58,225 bases of DNA from Tsukamurella sp. 1534 (GTDB taxonomy: Bacteria; Actinomycetota; Actinomycetes; Mycobacteriales; Mycobacteriaceae), in assembly GCF_000312385.1 (NCBI RefSeq), contig NZ_HE997626.1:812040-870264 (forward strand). Reading direction: 5' to 3'. Below the pieces are notes generated by a model. That model was not told the DNA's origin, did no database searches, and saw only the letters and a program-made list of their open reading frames with translations. This document shows positions 16,897 to 27,649 of the stretch, one piece after another. Position 1 is the first letter of the stretch; each line of letters begins with the position of its first letter. The position numbers and the translations under genes were made by a program.

Positions 16897-17907
16897 TCAG
16901 GCCAGGGACGCGACGCGGTCGGCGATCCGCTTGTGTGCGGCCGAGGCGGGGTGGCCGTCGTCCGTGGAGCGGTAGTCCCAGCCCTCGGCGAGCGGCGAGA
17001 TCACGGCGATCGAGGGGTCCACGGACCGTGCCGCGCCGATGATCGCCGCGTCGGTGCGCTCGGCGGCGGGGCCGCTGTGCACCGACGGGAACACCGTGAC
17101 CAGGGCGATCTTCGCGCCCGGGGCCTGGCTGCGCACGGACCGGACGACCTGTCGCACCTGGCTCGCGACCTTGGCGGTGGGGGCGCCCACGTCGTTCGAT
17201 CCGGCCTGCAGCACGACGAGCGCCGGGTTGCGGGACGGGATGTCGGCCTGCGCGGCGAGGCGCGCGATCGAGCCGTCGCCGTAGCCGGCGCCCTTCTTCG
17301 CGCTCACGTACACCGGGCGGCCGGTCTCGCCGCCGAGCCTGCGCGGGTAGGCCATCGAGGAGGAGACCTGCTCCCCCGCGGAGACGGACGCGCCGATCAC
17401 CACGACCGAGCGCCGCTCGGCGACGGACTCGGCGCGGGGCGCGGCGCCGGCCTTGGCCGCCTTCGCCTGCACCTGGACCCGTTCCGCCTGCGCAACGGCG
17501 GTGGAGCGCTGCGCGGGAACGGTAATCCGCTGCTTCGGCACCGCACGCTGCACCTGCGGGACGCGCTGGACCTGCGGGACGCGCTGTGTCTGCGAGAGCT
17601 GTGCCTGCGACGCCGCGGGCACCGCGGACGCAGCGGGAGTCGTGGCGCGCCGGGGAGCCGGCGCGGGAACGGGGCGCTGCGGCACGACGGTGCGAACGCG
17701 CACCTGACGCTGCGCGGCGGCGTCCCGCGGCACGACGGTCTGCTGGAGGGGCTGGTGCGCGCGGGGGTGCGCCGCGGCGGGCGCCGGCGGTTCCTGTCCG
17801 GGATCAGCCGATGCGGCGGAGACGGCGAACGGGGCCAGGGCGATCCCGGCGCCGAGCGCGACTCCGTACCCGAGACGACGCAGGTGGCAGCGACGCAGTG
17901 CGACCAT
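16897..17907 (-). CDS. Secreted SGNH/GDSL-type hydrolase with Pro/Gln-rich linker
   Basis: 336-residue protein: signal peptide (~1-34, ends near ASA-DP), a low-complexity Pro/Gln/Arg/Val linker (~35-165) and an SGNH catalytic domain (~168-336). Catalytic blocks: VVVIGASVS (Ser), QAGSNDVG, and DGHPASAAH. The domain is clearly paralogous to the shorter gene 86 bases downstream. The linker contains the hexapeptide QRVPQV repeated, encoded by an 18-base tandem duplication at 17552-17587. ATG at 17907 gives a normal signal peptide; an in-frame ATG at 17964 is less likely. The linker may span the cell wall to present the catalytic domain (inference). Confidence 0.85.
   Translation of the reverse strand: MVALRRCHLRRLGYGVALGAGIALAPFAVSAASADPGQEPPAPAAAHPRAHQPLQQTVVPRDAAAQRQVRVRTVVPQRPVPAPAPRRATTPAASAVPAASQAQLSQTQRVPQVQRVPQVQRAVPKQRITVPAQRSTAVAQAERVQVQAKAAKAGAAPRAESVAERRSVVVIGASVSAGEQVSSSMAYPRRLGGETGRPVYVSAKKGAGYGDGSIARLAAQADIPSRNPALVVLQAGSNDVGAPTAKVASQVRQVVRSVRSQAPGAKIALVTVFPSVHSGPAAERTDAAIIGAARSVDPSIAVISPLAEGWDYRSTDDGHPASAAHKRIADRVASLA
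17552..17587. repeat. 18-base tandem duplication in the SGNH linker
   Basis: ACCTGCGGGACGCGCTGG at 17552-17569 is repeated at 17570-17587 with one change. It preserves frame and encodes the repeated QRVPQV unit, so linker length can expand or contract in six-residue steps. Confidence 0.85.
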
Positions 17908-17938
17908 GACGGCAGAACCCTCTCTTCGAGCATGCTTG

Positions 17939-18001
17939 CCGGCGCGCTGCACGCGCCGGTCCATGCCCGCGGCTCGCCGCGGGCCGTTCACGCGGTGAAC
18001 G
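17939..18001 (-). promoter_or_regulatory. Three adjacent hairpins in the leader of the longer SGNH gene
   Basis: Three perfect inverted repeats in 63 bases: CGTTCAC-N3-GTGAACG (17985-18001), CCCGCGG-N4-CCGCGGG (17966-17983) and CCGGCGCG-N5-CGCGCCGG (17939-17959). They lie 32 bases upstream of the ATG. The first could be a protein operator; the others suggest a structured 5' untranslated region. No known riboswitch consensus was recognised. Confidence 0.5.
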
Positions 18002-18159
18002 CTACTCGATGCCCGCCGTGATCCGCAGCGCGGGACACCCATTCTGTTGGGCACGTCACCCTCCCCCGGCACTCCCCGTCGGATCGTCGTCGCAGGACAA
18101 ACCCGCAGGTACGATGGTTCGGTCAGTGAACGTCGTCGAGGGATCAGGAGCAGAGGGAC

Positions 18160-19308
18160 GTGGGCTCGCATTCGCGGCACGGACTCGCGCAGATCGCGCG
18201 GGACCTGCGCCCGCTCTCCGACGAGTTCACCAAGCAGCTGTTCGCCCGGCTCTTCGGGATGGATCCCTCGCTGCGCGAGCTGTTCCCGGCCAGCATGACC
18301 GACCACCGCGCGGTGTTCTTCCGGGTACTCGACCACGTGTTCACCTCGATCCCCGAACCCGGGCAGCAGGACGAGCTGGTGGAGTTCCTCGCCCAGCTGG
18401 GCCGGGATCACCGCAAGTACGGGCTCACCGAGGCGAACTACGAGACCATGGCGACGGCGCTCATCGCGCAGGTGCACGCGACGTACGCATCGCACGGCGG
18501 GCTCGACGAGGAGGACGCCGCGGTCGTGGAGCAGGCGGTCCGGCTGATGACCGGCGTGATGCGCGGCGGCGCGCACTCGGACCCGACCCCCGCCCGCCGC
18601 TCGGCGGAGGTGGTGGACACGCTGCGGCCGCACCCCGGGCTCACCGTCGTGCGGCTGGTGGCAGAGGAGCCGCTCCTGTTCCGGCCCGGCCAGTACGTGG
18701 AGACGCAGATCCCGCAGGTGCCGCGGCAGTGGCGGCCGTTCTCGATCGCGATGCCGCCGAACACGCAGGGGCAGATGGAGTTCCACATCCGGTCCGTACC
18801 GGGCGGGGATCTGTCCAGCGCGATCCACGCCGATACCCGGCCGGGTGACCGGTGGCTGTTCGGCCAGGTGCACGGCATCATGCGGGCCGACGGCGAGCAG
18901 CCGGTCACGATGATCGCCGGCGGCACCGGCCTGGCGCCGATGAAGTCGATCCTCCTGGCCATGGCCGCGAGAGCCGACAACCCCGACGTGCACCTCCTGG
19001 TGGGGGCGCGCTCGCCGGGGTTGCTCTACGATTCGGAATCCCTTGCGCCGCTGGCGGCGACGAATCCCTGGCTGCGGGTGACGCAGGTGACGGACTCGCG
19101 CCGCGATCCGTGGTGGCTCAAGACGCCCTCGCACGGATGGCGGACGCTGCCGCTGCGGCACGGCTCACTGGTCGACGCGATGTCGCGCCTGGACCTGCAG
19201 GGGCACCGCGTCCTGGTCGCGGGGCCGCGCGGGCTGGTGAGGGCCGCCTCCGCCGCCGCGGCCGCGCGGGGTGCCGATCCGTACGACGTTCTGCACGACC
19301 CGATCTGA
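18160..19308 (+). CDS. Flavohemoprotein-like globin/oxidoreductase
   Basis: 382-residue protein with an N-terminal globin domain (~1-130; proximal His in LGRDHRKYGLTEANY at ~79) followed by a ferredoxin-reductase-type module: FAD motif RPFSIAMPP (~190) and NAD motif IAGGTGLAPMKSILLAM (~250). This is the layout of flavohemoglobins (nitric oxide dioxygenase or peroxide/lipid reductases). The C-terminus is shorter than in Hmp, and the FAD block reads RPFS rather than RxYS, so it belongs to the divergent actinobacterial group such as Rv0385, which also neighbours clpB. GTG at 18160 has AGGAG/AGAGGG upstream. It converges on hspR, separated by 22 bases. Confidence 0.88.
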   Translation: MGSHSRHGLAQIARDLRPLSDEFTKQLFARLFGMDPSLRELFPASMTDHRAVFFRVLDHVFTSIPEPGQQDELVEFLAQLGRDHRKYGLTEANYETMATALIAQVHATYASHGGLDEEDAAVVEQAVRLMTGVMRGGAHSDPTPARRSAEVVDTLRPHPGLTVVRLVAEEPLLFRPGQYVETQIPQVPRQWRPFSIAMPPNTQGQMEFHIRSVPGGDLSSAIHADTRPGDRWLFGQVHGIMRADGEQPVTMIAGGTGLAPMKSILLAMAARADNPDVHLLVGARSPGLLYDSESLAPLAATNPWLRVTQVTDSRRDPWWLKTPSHGWRTLPLRHGSLVDAMSRLDLQGHRVLVAGPRGLVRAASAAAAARGADPYDVLHDPI

Positions 19309-19330
19309 CGCAGGGCGGATTCGCTCGGGA

Positions 19331-19732
19331 TCAGTCGCGGCGCCGCGGTCGCGGCTGCCACACCACCAGCGCACTGGATTTCGGCACGTGCACCAGCTCG
19401 GCGCCCGTGCGGTGCGACGCCTGTTCCAGCGCGGCGGTCAGCTCCTCGACCCTGTGCTGCAACGCGTCCACCTGATTGGTCAGGTCGATGATCCGCTTGA
19501 TGCCGGCGAGGTTGACGCCCTCGTCCTGGGAGAGGCGCTGCACCTCGCGCAGCAGATCGACGTCCCGGGTGGAGTAGCGCCGCCCCCCGCCCGCCGACCG
19601 CTCGGGCTTCACGAGCCCGAGACGGTCGTACGTGCGGAGGGTCTGCGCGTGCATCCCGGCCAACTGGGCGGCCACCGAGATCATGAAGACGTGGGCGTCC
19701 GGATCCTCAGGGAGTTCCGGCTTTCCGTTCAT
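19331..19732 (-). CDS. hspR: Heat-shock repressor HspR (MerR family)
   Basis: 133-residue repressor of the dnaK and clpB regulons. MerR-type helix-turn-helix: FMISVAAQLAGMHAQTLRTYDRLGL (~15-40) with wing PERSAGGGRRYSTRD, then a dimerisation helix (IKRIIDLTNQVDALQHRVEELTAAL, ~75-100). HspR binds HAIR sequences with DnaK as co-repressor. ATG at 19732 overlaps the dnaJ stop by four bases (ATGA); an upstream in-frame ATG at 19747 is less likely. Last gene of the dnaK-grpE-dnaJ-hspR operon, giving feedback control. Confidence 0.93.
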   Translation of the reverse strand: MNGKPELPEDPDAHVFMISVAAQLAGMHAQTLRTYDRLGLVKPERSAGGGRRYSTRDVDLLREVQRLSQDEGVNLAGIKRIIDLTNQVDALQHRVEELTAALEQASHRTGAELVHVPKSSALVVWQPRPRRRD

Positions 19733-20931
19733 CACGCACCCGCCCAACCGCTCCGCGGATCGAAGCCGCCGGCCCGCTCCGCCTCGGCGTAGGTGCGCAG
19801 CGCCTCCTGCGCCCGCTCGTCGAGCGAACCGGGCACGGTCACCTGCACCTTGACGAGCAGGTCGCCGTGGCCGCCGGACCGTTTGGGCACGCCCCGGCCC
19901 CGCACCCGCAGGGTGCGGCCGTCGGTGGTGCCCGCCGGGATCTTCACGCCCACGGGCTGTCCCAGCGTGGGGACGGTGACGGTGGCGCCCAGTGCCAACT
20001 CGGAGAAGCTGACCGGCAGGGTCACCAGCAGGTCGTCGCCGTTACGGGAGAAGACGTCGTCCCCGCCCACGTGCACGGTGACGAACAGGTCGCCCGACGG
20101 TGCGCCGCGCATCCCCGCCTGCCCCTGGCCGGCCAACCGGATGCGCTGGCCGTCGGACACCCCGGGCGGGATCTTCACGTTCACGGTGCGGGTGCGCACC
20201 GTGACGCCGGTCCCCTGGCAGTCGGTGCAGGGATCGTCGATCACGGATCCGCTGCCGCGGCAGTCCGGGCACGGCTCCGAGAAGCTGAACGCCCCCTGGT
20301 TCCGGCTCACCAGGCCCGAGCCGTTGCACGTCTGGCAGACGCGCGGGCTGGTGCCCGGCTTGGCGCCGGACCCGTGGCAGGTGGTGCACGGCGACGGCGA
20401 CGTGAGCGTGATCGGCGTGGTCACACCGAGCGTCGCGTCGCGGAAGCCGAGCGTGATCTCCGATTCGAGATCGTTGCCGCGGCGCGGCCGCGACGGCTGC
20501 GGGCCGGGGCCGGGACCTGCTCCCGCCCCCGCCCGATTGAACAGGCCCTCGAAGATGTCCCCGAAGCCGCCCCCGCCGCCGCTCGCCGCGCCGTCGAAGA
20601 TGTCGGAGAACGAGAACCCGCCCGAGCCGCCGGCCGCGTTGCCGAAGCCGCCGGTCCCGAATCCGCCACCGCCGGTGCCGAACCGACCCGCGCCGCCGAA
20701 CAGGCGGCGCGTCTCGTCGTACTCCTTGCGCTTGGCCGGATCCGACAGGACCGCGTGGGCCTCGGAGACCCGCTTGAACCGCTCCTCCGCCTGTGTGTTG
20801 CCGGGGTTGGCATCGGGGTGGAGCTCACGGGCCAGCTTGCGGTACGCCTTCTTGATCTCGTCCGCGCCGGCATCGGAGCTGACGCCCAGCTCCTTGTAGA
20901 AGTCCTGTTCAACCCATTCCCTCTGAGCCAC
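19732..20931 (-). CDS. dnaJ: Chaperone DnaJ (DnaJ1)
   Basis: 399-residue Hsp40 co-chaperone. J domain at ~10-75 with the HPD motif in [11 protein letters not shown]; a long Gly/Phe-rich region (~80-150); four CxxCxGxG zinc repeats ([32 protein letters not shown]); then the substrate-binding C-terminal domains. N-terminus [12 protein letters not shown] is typical of mycobacterial DnaJ1. It delivers substrates to DnaK and stimulates its ATPase. 16 bases downstream of grpE. Confidence 0.97.
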   Translation of the reverse strand: MAQREWVEQDFYKELGVSSDAGADEIKKAYRKLARELHPDANPGNTQAEERFKRVSEAHAVLSDPAKRKEYDETRRLFGGAGRFGTGGGGFGTGGFGNAAGGSGGFSFSDIFDGAASGGGGGFGDIFEGLFNRAGAGAGPGPGPQPSRPRRGNDLESEITLGFRDATLGVTTPITLTSPSPCTTCHGSGAKPGTSPRVCQTCNGSGLVSRNQGAFSFSEPCPDCRGSGSVIDDPCTDCQGTGVTVRTRTVNVKIPPGVSDGQRIRLAGQGQAGMRGAPSGDLFVTVHVGGDDVFSRNGDDLLVTLPVSFSELALGATVTVPTLGQPVGVKIPAGTTDGRTLRVRGRGVPKRSGGHGDLLVKVQVTVPGSLDERAQEALRTYAEAERAGGFDPRSGWAGA

Positions 20932-20947
20932 TGGGCATCACCTCCTT

Positions 20948-21570
20948 CTAGGACTTGTCACTGTCGGCGGAACCGACGGTGGAATCGGTCTCGGCCGCCG
21001 CGGCTGCGTCGCCCTCCTGGCCGGCGGGGCGATCCACCACCGCGACCATCGCGTTGCGGATCACCTTGCCATCGATCTGGTATCCCTGGCGCAGCACCGC
21101 TCCCAGAACCGGGTCGGCACCGTCGCCCTCGTGCTGCACGGCCTCGTGGATCGACGGGTCGAAAGCGTCGCCCTCGGCGCCGAAGGCCGTGAGGCCCAGG
21201 CCCGCGAGCACGCCGTCGAGCTTGTCGGACACGGACTTCAGCGGACCCGATTCGAGATCGCCGTGGCTGCGCGCCCGGTCCAGATCGTCGAGCACCACCA
21301 GCAGGTCCGTCACCACCGAGGCCTTGCCCGCGGCGCGGGCGTCCACCACATCGCGCGCGGTGCGCTTGCGGTAGTTGGCGTACTCGGCGGAGACGCGCTG
21401 CAGATCGGCGGTCAGCTCGGAGACCTGGTCCGACGGTGCCTCGGCGGCGTCTGCCGGTTCGGCCGCGGCCGCGGCGGACTCCTCCGCCGCGACCGTGTCC
21501 GTTCCTGCGTCGACCCCCTCGGACTCCGTGTTCACCTCTTCCGGATCCACCGGATTCTCGGGGGCCGTCA

Positions 21571-21571
<1 letters not shown>
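20948..21571 (-). CDS. grpE: Nucleotide exchange factor GrpE
   Basis: 207-residue DnaK nucleotide exchange factor. Acidic, Ala-rich disordered N-terminus (~1-45), long coiled-coil helix (~48-110, [21 protein letters not shown]), and the beta-wing domain with HEAVQHEGD and [17 protein letters not shown] overlaps the dnaK stop by one base (TAATG), coupling the two. Confidence 0.96.
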
Positions 21572-23412
<1,841 letters not shown>

Positions 23413-23515
23413 ACTTGCCTCCTATGTATCCGGCCGCTTCTCGGCCGATGGTTGCTTCCTGCTGACAAGACTTCAGCGCCCCTGGCTCAAGGGACGAACT
23501 CTTCCGTTCTACCCC

Positions 23516-23536
23516 ATTGAGCGGTGGGCGCTCAAG
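23516..23536. promoter_or_regulatory. HAIR element, dnaK-proximal
   Basis: ATTGAGC-N7-GCTCAAG on the plus strand, 7-7-7 geometry, 104 bases upstream of the dnaK start. Matches the HspR site used by the other copies at 23593 and upstream of clpB. Confidence 0.8.
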
Positions 23537-23592
23537 TCCTACGTGATGTCCAACGGACGGCACCGGGATCTTGTTCCCGATTCCCGGAAAAA

Positions 23593-23613
23593 GTTGAGCG
23601 ATCCCCACTCAAG
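23593..23613. promoter_or_regulatory. HAIR element, dnaK-distal
   Basis: On the minus strand CTTGAGT-N7-GCTCAAC, nearly the full HspR consensus; left arm is exact. It is 77 bases from the proximal copy, with the dnaK promoter probably in or near this interval. Confidence 0.85.
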
Positions 23614-23674
23614 TCTTGTCGGTGCAGGTCAGCGGGCCCGACGGTACGCCGCGCCCCGGAGGCCGGGCCGGCCG

Positions 23675-24859
23675 TCAGGCGCCGATCGGGCCGGCGACGT
23701 CGGCGGGAGCCCACAGCCAATCGGTGTACTTGTAGGCGTCCTCACCCCGGATCTTCCGGAACAACTCGTTGCGGGCCTCCCGCCCGGCACCGTCGAGATG
23801 CCACAGCTCGCCCCACATGCGGCCCGTCGACATGATCCGGTTGCAGCGGGGCGCCCGCACCGCGTTCACGGCGGCCAGGGCGTCCTCCCAACCGGCGCTC
23901 GGCCCCGGCACGTGGTCGGCGATGCACCGGGCGTCCTCGAGCGCCATCACGGCCCCGGACGCGAGGTACTGCAGGGGCGGATGCGCCGCGTCGCCGAGGA
24001 GGATCATCCTGCCGTCCACCCAGTTCTCGATGGGCTCGCGGTCGTACATCGGCCACCACCTGTCCTTCCACAGGTAGTCGGTGGCGGCCCGCACCGTGGG
24101 GTGGCAGTGCGCGAACGCACCTTCGAGCTCCGACGGTCCGCCCCACTCGGTTTCGCCCCGCCCGTGGCCGGGCGACCGGAAGACGGCGACCTGATTGAGC
24201 ATCGCGCCGCCCCGCAGCGGGTACTGGATGAAATGGCAACCCGGTCCGATGTATCCGATGGCGTCCTCGATGTCTTCGGCGTGCGGGACCTGTTCCACGG
24301 GGAACGTACCGCGGTAGGCCGCGTAGCCGGATCCGACGGGCCGGTCCTGCGAGAGCTTCGCGCGCAGCGTGGACTTCAGGCCGTCCATTCCGAGCGCGAC
24401 ATCGCCGCGCAGCTCCTCCCCGCTCGCGAGGGTGACCCGCACGCCGGCCCCCTCGGTCACCACGTCGGCGACGGCGCTGTCGGTGCGGAGTTCGGCGCCG
24501 GCGGCGCGCGCCGCATCCACCAGCGCGGCATGCAGATCCGAACGGTGCACCACGAAGTAGACGCCGCCGTACCTCCGCTGGAAACCGGCGCCGAGGTCGA
24601 GCCGGGTGAGCTCCTCCGCGGTCAGGGCATCCCGGAACACCAGGTTCTTCGGCAGCACCCCCTGGGCGACGACGCGGTCGAACACACCCCACTCCCGAAG
24701 GATGCGCGAGCCGTGCGGCCCGATCTGGAGACCGGCCCCCACCTCGCCGAACGCGGGCGCCGACTCCAACACCGTCACGTCCACCCCCCGCCTGCTCAGA
24801 GCGAGCGCCGCGGCCACGCCGCCGATGCCGCCGCCCGCCACGATCACCTTGTCCGCCAT
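23675..24859 (-). CDS. FAD-dependent hydroxybenzoate monooxygenase (3-hydroxybenzoate 6-hydroxylase-like)
   Basis: 394-residue class A flavin monooxygenase. FAD Rossmann motif [17 protein letters not shown] (~5-21), the mid DG-type motif as [11 protein letters not shown] (~160-170), and the second FAD/ribityl motif [21 protein letters not shown] (~285-305). The family includes salicylate and 3-hydroxybenzoate hydroxylases. Because it is divergent from gentisate dioxygenase, para-hydroxylation of 3-hydroxybenzoate to gentisate is the likely reaction (inference). ATG at 24859 is decided by the FAD motif position. The shared 155-base promoter region holds a strong palindrome. Confidence 0.85.
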   Translation of the reverse strand: MADKVIVAGGGIGGVAAALALSRRGVDVTVLESAPAFGEVGAGLQIGPHGSRILREWGVFDRVVAQGVLPKNLVFRDALTAEELTRLDLGAGFQRRYGGVYFVVHRSDLHAALVDAARAAGAELRTDSAVADVVTEGAGVRVTLASGEELRGDVALGMDGLKSTLRAKLSQDRPVGSGYAAYRGTFPVEQVPHAEDIEDAIGYIGPGCHFIQYPLRGGAMLNQVAVFRSPGHGRGETEWGGPSELEGAFAHCHPTVRAATDYLWKDRWWPMYDREPIENWVDGRMILLGDAAHPPLQYLASGAVMALEDARCIADHVPGPSAGWEDALAAVNAVRAPRCNRIMSTGRMWGELWHLDGAGREARNELFRKIRGEDAYKYTDWLWAPADVAGPIGA

Positions 24860-24926
24860 GCTCGGCTCCCTCAGTCGTCTTTCGTGCAACGACTCGACTG
24901 TGACCCGCACCACCCACTCCCGGCGT

Positions 24927-24951
24927 CCGGGTTCTGCTGTGCAGAACCCGG
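24927..24951. promoter_or_regulatory. Operator-like palindrome of the gentisate divergent promoter
   Basis: Two perfect 11-base arms, CCGGGTTCTGC and GCAGAACCCGG, separated by TGT. It lies midway between the monooxygenase start (24859) and the dioxygenase start (25015). Its core GTTCTGC-N3-GCAGAAC recurs in degenerate form over the iclR start codon. Confidence 0.75.
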
Positions 24952-25014
24952 CCCCCACACGCCGCCCACGATTCCTACGGTTGTGACACCGGACACACGA
25001 CGCGAGGAGGAACC

Positions 25015-26085
25015 GTGACCGCAGAGCCCACCGGCGATCCCGAATTGGAACGCCTGTACGCGGATTTCGCAGCGGCGCACCTGAACCCGTTGTGGACGCA
25101 ACTGGGTGACCTGATGCCGGCGGCCCCGTCGCCGCGCGCAGTCCCGCACGTCTGGCGGTGGTCGGATCTGCTACCGATGGCGGAGCGGGCCGGCGACCTG
25201 GTGCCGGTCGGTCGCGGCGGCGAACGGCGGGCCATCGCGTTGGCCAACCCCGGCCTGGGTGGCGCCCCGTACGTCACCCCCACACTGTGGGCCGCCGTGC
25301 AGTACCTGGGACCGAAGGAGACCGCACCCGAACACCGGCACGCGCAGAACGCGTTCCGGTTCGTGGTGGAGGGCGAAGGCGTGTGGACCGTGGTCAACGG
25401 CGACCCGGTGGCGATGCGCCGCGGGGATCTTCTGCTCACACCCGGGTGGGCGTTCCACGGGCACCACAACGACTCCGACCGCCCGATGGCGTGGATCGAC
25501 GGGCTGGACATCCCTTTCGTGCACTACACGGACACCGGCTTCTTCGAGTTCGGTGCGGACGGCGTGACCGACGACGGAACGCCCGACGTGTCCCGCTCGG
25601 AGCGTCTGTGGGCGCACCCCGGGTTGCGGCCACTGGTGGGCATGCACACGACGACCAGCTCGCCCCTCGCCTGCTACCGGTGGGCCCACACCGACGCGGC
25701 GCTCGCCGACCAGCTCGCACTGGAGGACGAGGGCTTCGCCGCGACGAGCGAGCCCGGCCACGCCGCCGTGCGCTACACGAACCCCACCACCGGCGGGGAC
25801 GTTCTGCCCACCATCCGGGCGGAGTTCCACCGGCTCCGCGGTGGAACGTCCACCCGGCCCCGCCGGGACGTCGGCTCGACCGTTTTCCAGGTCTTCGAGG
25901 GATCCGGCACCGTCGCCTTGAACGGCGTCGAACGAACGATCACCACGGGGGATCTCGTCGTCGTGCCGTCGTGGACCCGGTGGTCCCTGCAATCGGCGGA
26001 CGGCCTCGACCTGTTCGCCTTCTCCGACGCACCGATCGTCGAACGCCTCCACTTCGCCCGGACCCACTTCCCCGAAGGAGCATGA
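25015..26085 (+). CDS. Gentisate 1,2-dioxygenase
   Basis: 356-residue bicupin, ring-cleaving dioxygenase turning gentisate to maleylpyruvate. N-terminal cupin carries the iron-binding His pair in [17 protein letters not shown] (~105-121) and the third His in [10 protein letters not shown] (~146-155). The C-terminal cupin (~280-345; [15 protein letters not shown]) is the non-metal copy. Length fits the family. GTG start at 25015 with GAGGAGG four bases upstream. First gene of an operon with tightly overlapping fumarylpyruvate hydrolase and maleylpyruvate isomerase genes. Confidence 0.93.
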   Translation: MTAEPTGDPELERLYADFAAAHLNPLWTQLGDLMPAAPSPRAVPHVWRWSDLLPMAERAGDLVPVGRGGERRAIALANPGLGGAPYVTPTLWAAVQYLGPKETAPEHRHAQNAFRFVVEGEGVWTVVNGDPVAMRRGDLLLTPGWAFHGHHNDSDRPMAWIDGLDIPFVHYTDTGFFEFGADGVTDDGTPDVSRSERLWAHPGLRPLVGMHTTTSSPLACYRWAHTDAALADQLALEDEGFAATSEPGHAAVRYTNPTTGGDVLPTIRAEFHRLRGGTSTRPRRDVGSTVFQVFEGSGTVALNGVERTITTGDLVVVPSWTRWSLQSADGLDLFAFSDAPIVERLHFARTHFPEGA

Positions 26086-26909
26086 CAATGCGCTTGGCCA
26101 CACTCCGTATCGCCGGCGGCACGACCGCCGTCCGCGCCGACGACGACGGGACCGCGACGACGATCCCCGGTCACACCGATCTCTCCGATCTCCTGGCGCA
26201 GCCCGACTGGCGGACGCTCGCGGCGTCGGCCGACGGCCCTCGCATCGACCTGGACCGTGCGGATTTCGCCCCCGTCGTCCCGCGTCCCGGCAAGATCGTC
26301 TGCGTGGGCCTGAACTACCGCACGCACATCCGGGAGATGGGGCGCGATCTCCCGCAGTACCCCACACTGTTCGCGAAGTTCGCCGAGGCGTTGACCGGGC
26401 CGTACGACGATGTGATCGTCCCGGAGTACGCAGCCTCGGAACTCGATTGGGAGGCGGAGCTGGCCGTGATCGTCGGCGCGCGCGCCACCCGGGTGGACGC
26501 GGCGGCCGCGACGGATCACATCGCGGGGTACTCGGTCATCAACGACTACACCATGCGCGACTACCAGTACCGGACCCTGCAGTGGGACCAGGGCAAGACC
26601 TTCGACCGCACATCGGGATTCGGCCCGTTCATGGATACCGATTACCGGTTGGGAACCCGCATCGAGACGCGGCTCGAGGGTGAGGTCATGCAGTCGGCCA
26701 CCACGGACGACCTGGTCTTCGGGCCCGCGCAGCTCGTCGAGTACATCTCGCACATCGTCACCCTGCAGCCCGGCGACGTGATCATCACCGGAACCACCGG
26801 CGGGGTGGGACACGCGCGTAAGCCCGCGCGGTACATCCGCGACGGGGAGACGGTGGAGGTCGGCATCGAGGGCCTCGGCACCGTCCGCAATCGCACGATC
26901 GTCCGCTGA
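26082..26909 (+). CDS. Fumarylpyruvate hydrolase (FAH family)
   Basis: 275-residue fumarylacetoacetate-hydrolase-fold enzyme. Family blocks: KIVCVGLNYRTHIREMG (~68-85), the metal-binding ELDWEAELAVIVG (~120-132), and TLQPGDVIITGTTGGVGHAR (~228-247). In this operon it should cleave fumarylpyruvate to fumarate and pyruvate, the last step of the gentisate path. ATG at 26082 overlaps the dioxygenase stop by four bases (ATGA); a second in-frame ATG two codons on is possible. Its stop overlaps the isomerase start (TGATG). Confidence 0.92.
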   Translation: MTMRLATLRIAGGTTAVRADDDGTATTIPGHTDLSDLLAQPDWRTLAASADGPRIDLDRADFAPVVPRPGKIVCVGLNYRTHIREMGRDLPQYPTLFAKFAEALTGPYDDVIVPEYAASELDWEAELAVIVGARATRVDAAAATDHIAGYSVINDYTMRDYQYRTLQWDQGKTFDRTSGFGPFMDTDYRLGTRIETRLEGEVMQSATTDDLVFGPAQLVEYISHIVTLQPGDVIITGTTGGVGHARKPARYIRDGETVEVGIEGLGTVRNRTIVR

Positions 26910-27640
26910 TGTTCGCCAACGCATTCCGCGATCTGCCCCTCGATGAGCGGCTCACGTGGTGCCGGCGCGGCACCGCGCACTTCGCCCGCGCGCTCAGCGA
27001 CCTCACCGACGACGACCTACTGCTCCCGTCGGGCCTGGCGGGGTGGAGCCGTCGACACCTGGTGGCCCACGTCGCCTACAACGCCGCCGCTCTCTGCCGC
27101 GTGATGGACTGGGCGCGAACCGGCGTCGAGACCCCGATGTACTCGTCGCCGTCGGCCAGGAACGAGGAGATCGAAGCGGGCTCTTCGCTGAATCCCGCGG
27201 CGCTCCGGAATCTCTACGACCACACCGTCGCACGGCTCGACGAGCGGTGGCGGAACGCCACCGGAGCCGTGTGGGCGGCGCCGGTGCGGACGGCGCAGGG
27301 GCGGGACGTCGCGGCCGCCGAGACGGTGTGGATGCGGACCCGCGAGGTCTGGGTGCACGCGGTCGATCTCGGCGCCGGCGCGCGGTTCGGCGACATCCCC
27401 CCGGTCGTCCTGGACGGCCTCCTGGGCGACGTCGTCTCGAAGTGGCGCGGCGCCGGCGACGGGGGCGAGTACGTTCTGCACATCGCCGGCCGTGATCCGC
27501 TTCCCGTCGATCCGTCCCGATCCCACGGCGCCCCCGTCGTGGTCGAGGGCGACCTCGCGGCCGTGACGCGGTGGGCGGCGGGGCGTGGCGCCGTGGGGCT
27601 CGTCTCCCCCGCCCCCGGGACGCCCCCGCGCTGGCTGTAG
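26909..27640 (+). CDS. Maleylpyruvate isomerase, mycothiol-dependent type (MDMPI/DinB fold)
   Basis: 243-residue protein of the MDMPI family. N-terminal DinB-like four-helix bundle with the metal His positions: LAGWSRRHLVAHVAYNAAAL (~45-64) and RTREVWVHAVDLGAG (~143-157); C-terminal MDMPI_C-like domain from ~165. It isomerises maleylpyruvate to fumarylpyruvate using mycothiol as the thiol cofactor in actinobacteria (Corynebacterium precedent). ATG at 26909 shares bases with the upstream stop. Completes the gentisate operon. Confidence 0.92.
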   Translation: MFANAFRDLPLDERLTWCRRGTAHFARALSDLTDDDLLLPSGLAGWSRRHLVAHVAYNAAALCRVMDWARTGVETPMYSSPSARNEEIEAGSSLNPAALRNLYDHTVARLDERWRNATGAVWAAPVRTAQGRDVAAAETVWMRTREVWVHAVDLGAGARFGDIPPVVLDGLLGDVVSKWRGAGDGGEYVLHIAGRDPLPVDPSRSHGAPVVVEGDLAAVTRWAAGRGAVGLVSPAPGTPPRWL

Positions 27641-27649
27641 GCCGCGCCG

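Noticed and set aside
17908-18080. c-di-AMP (ydaO-type) riboswitch upstream of a secreted hydrolase
   Set aside because: The place would fit, but the conserved ydaO sequence blocks were not found; only generic hairpins are seen.
26082-27640. Reading the FAH and isomerase genes as fumarylacetoacetate/tyrosine catabolism
   Set aside because: They overlap gentisate dioxygenase and there is no homogentisate dioxygenase; the isomerase is the MDMPI type, which fits maleylpyruvate.
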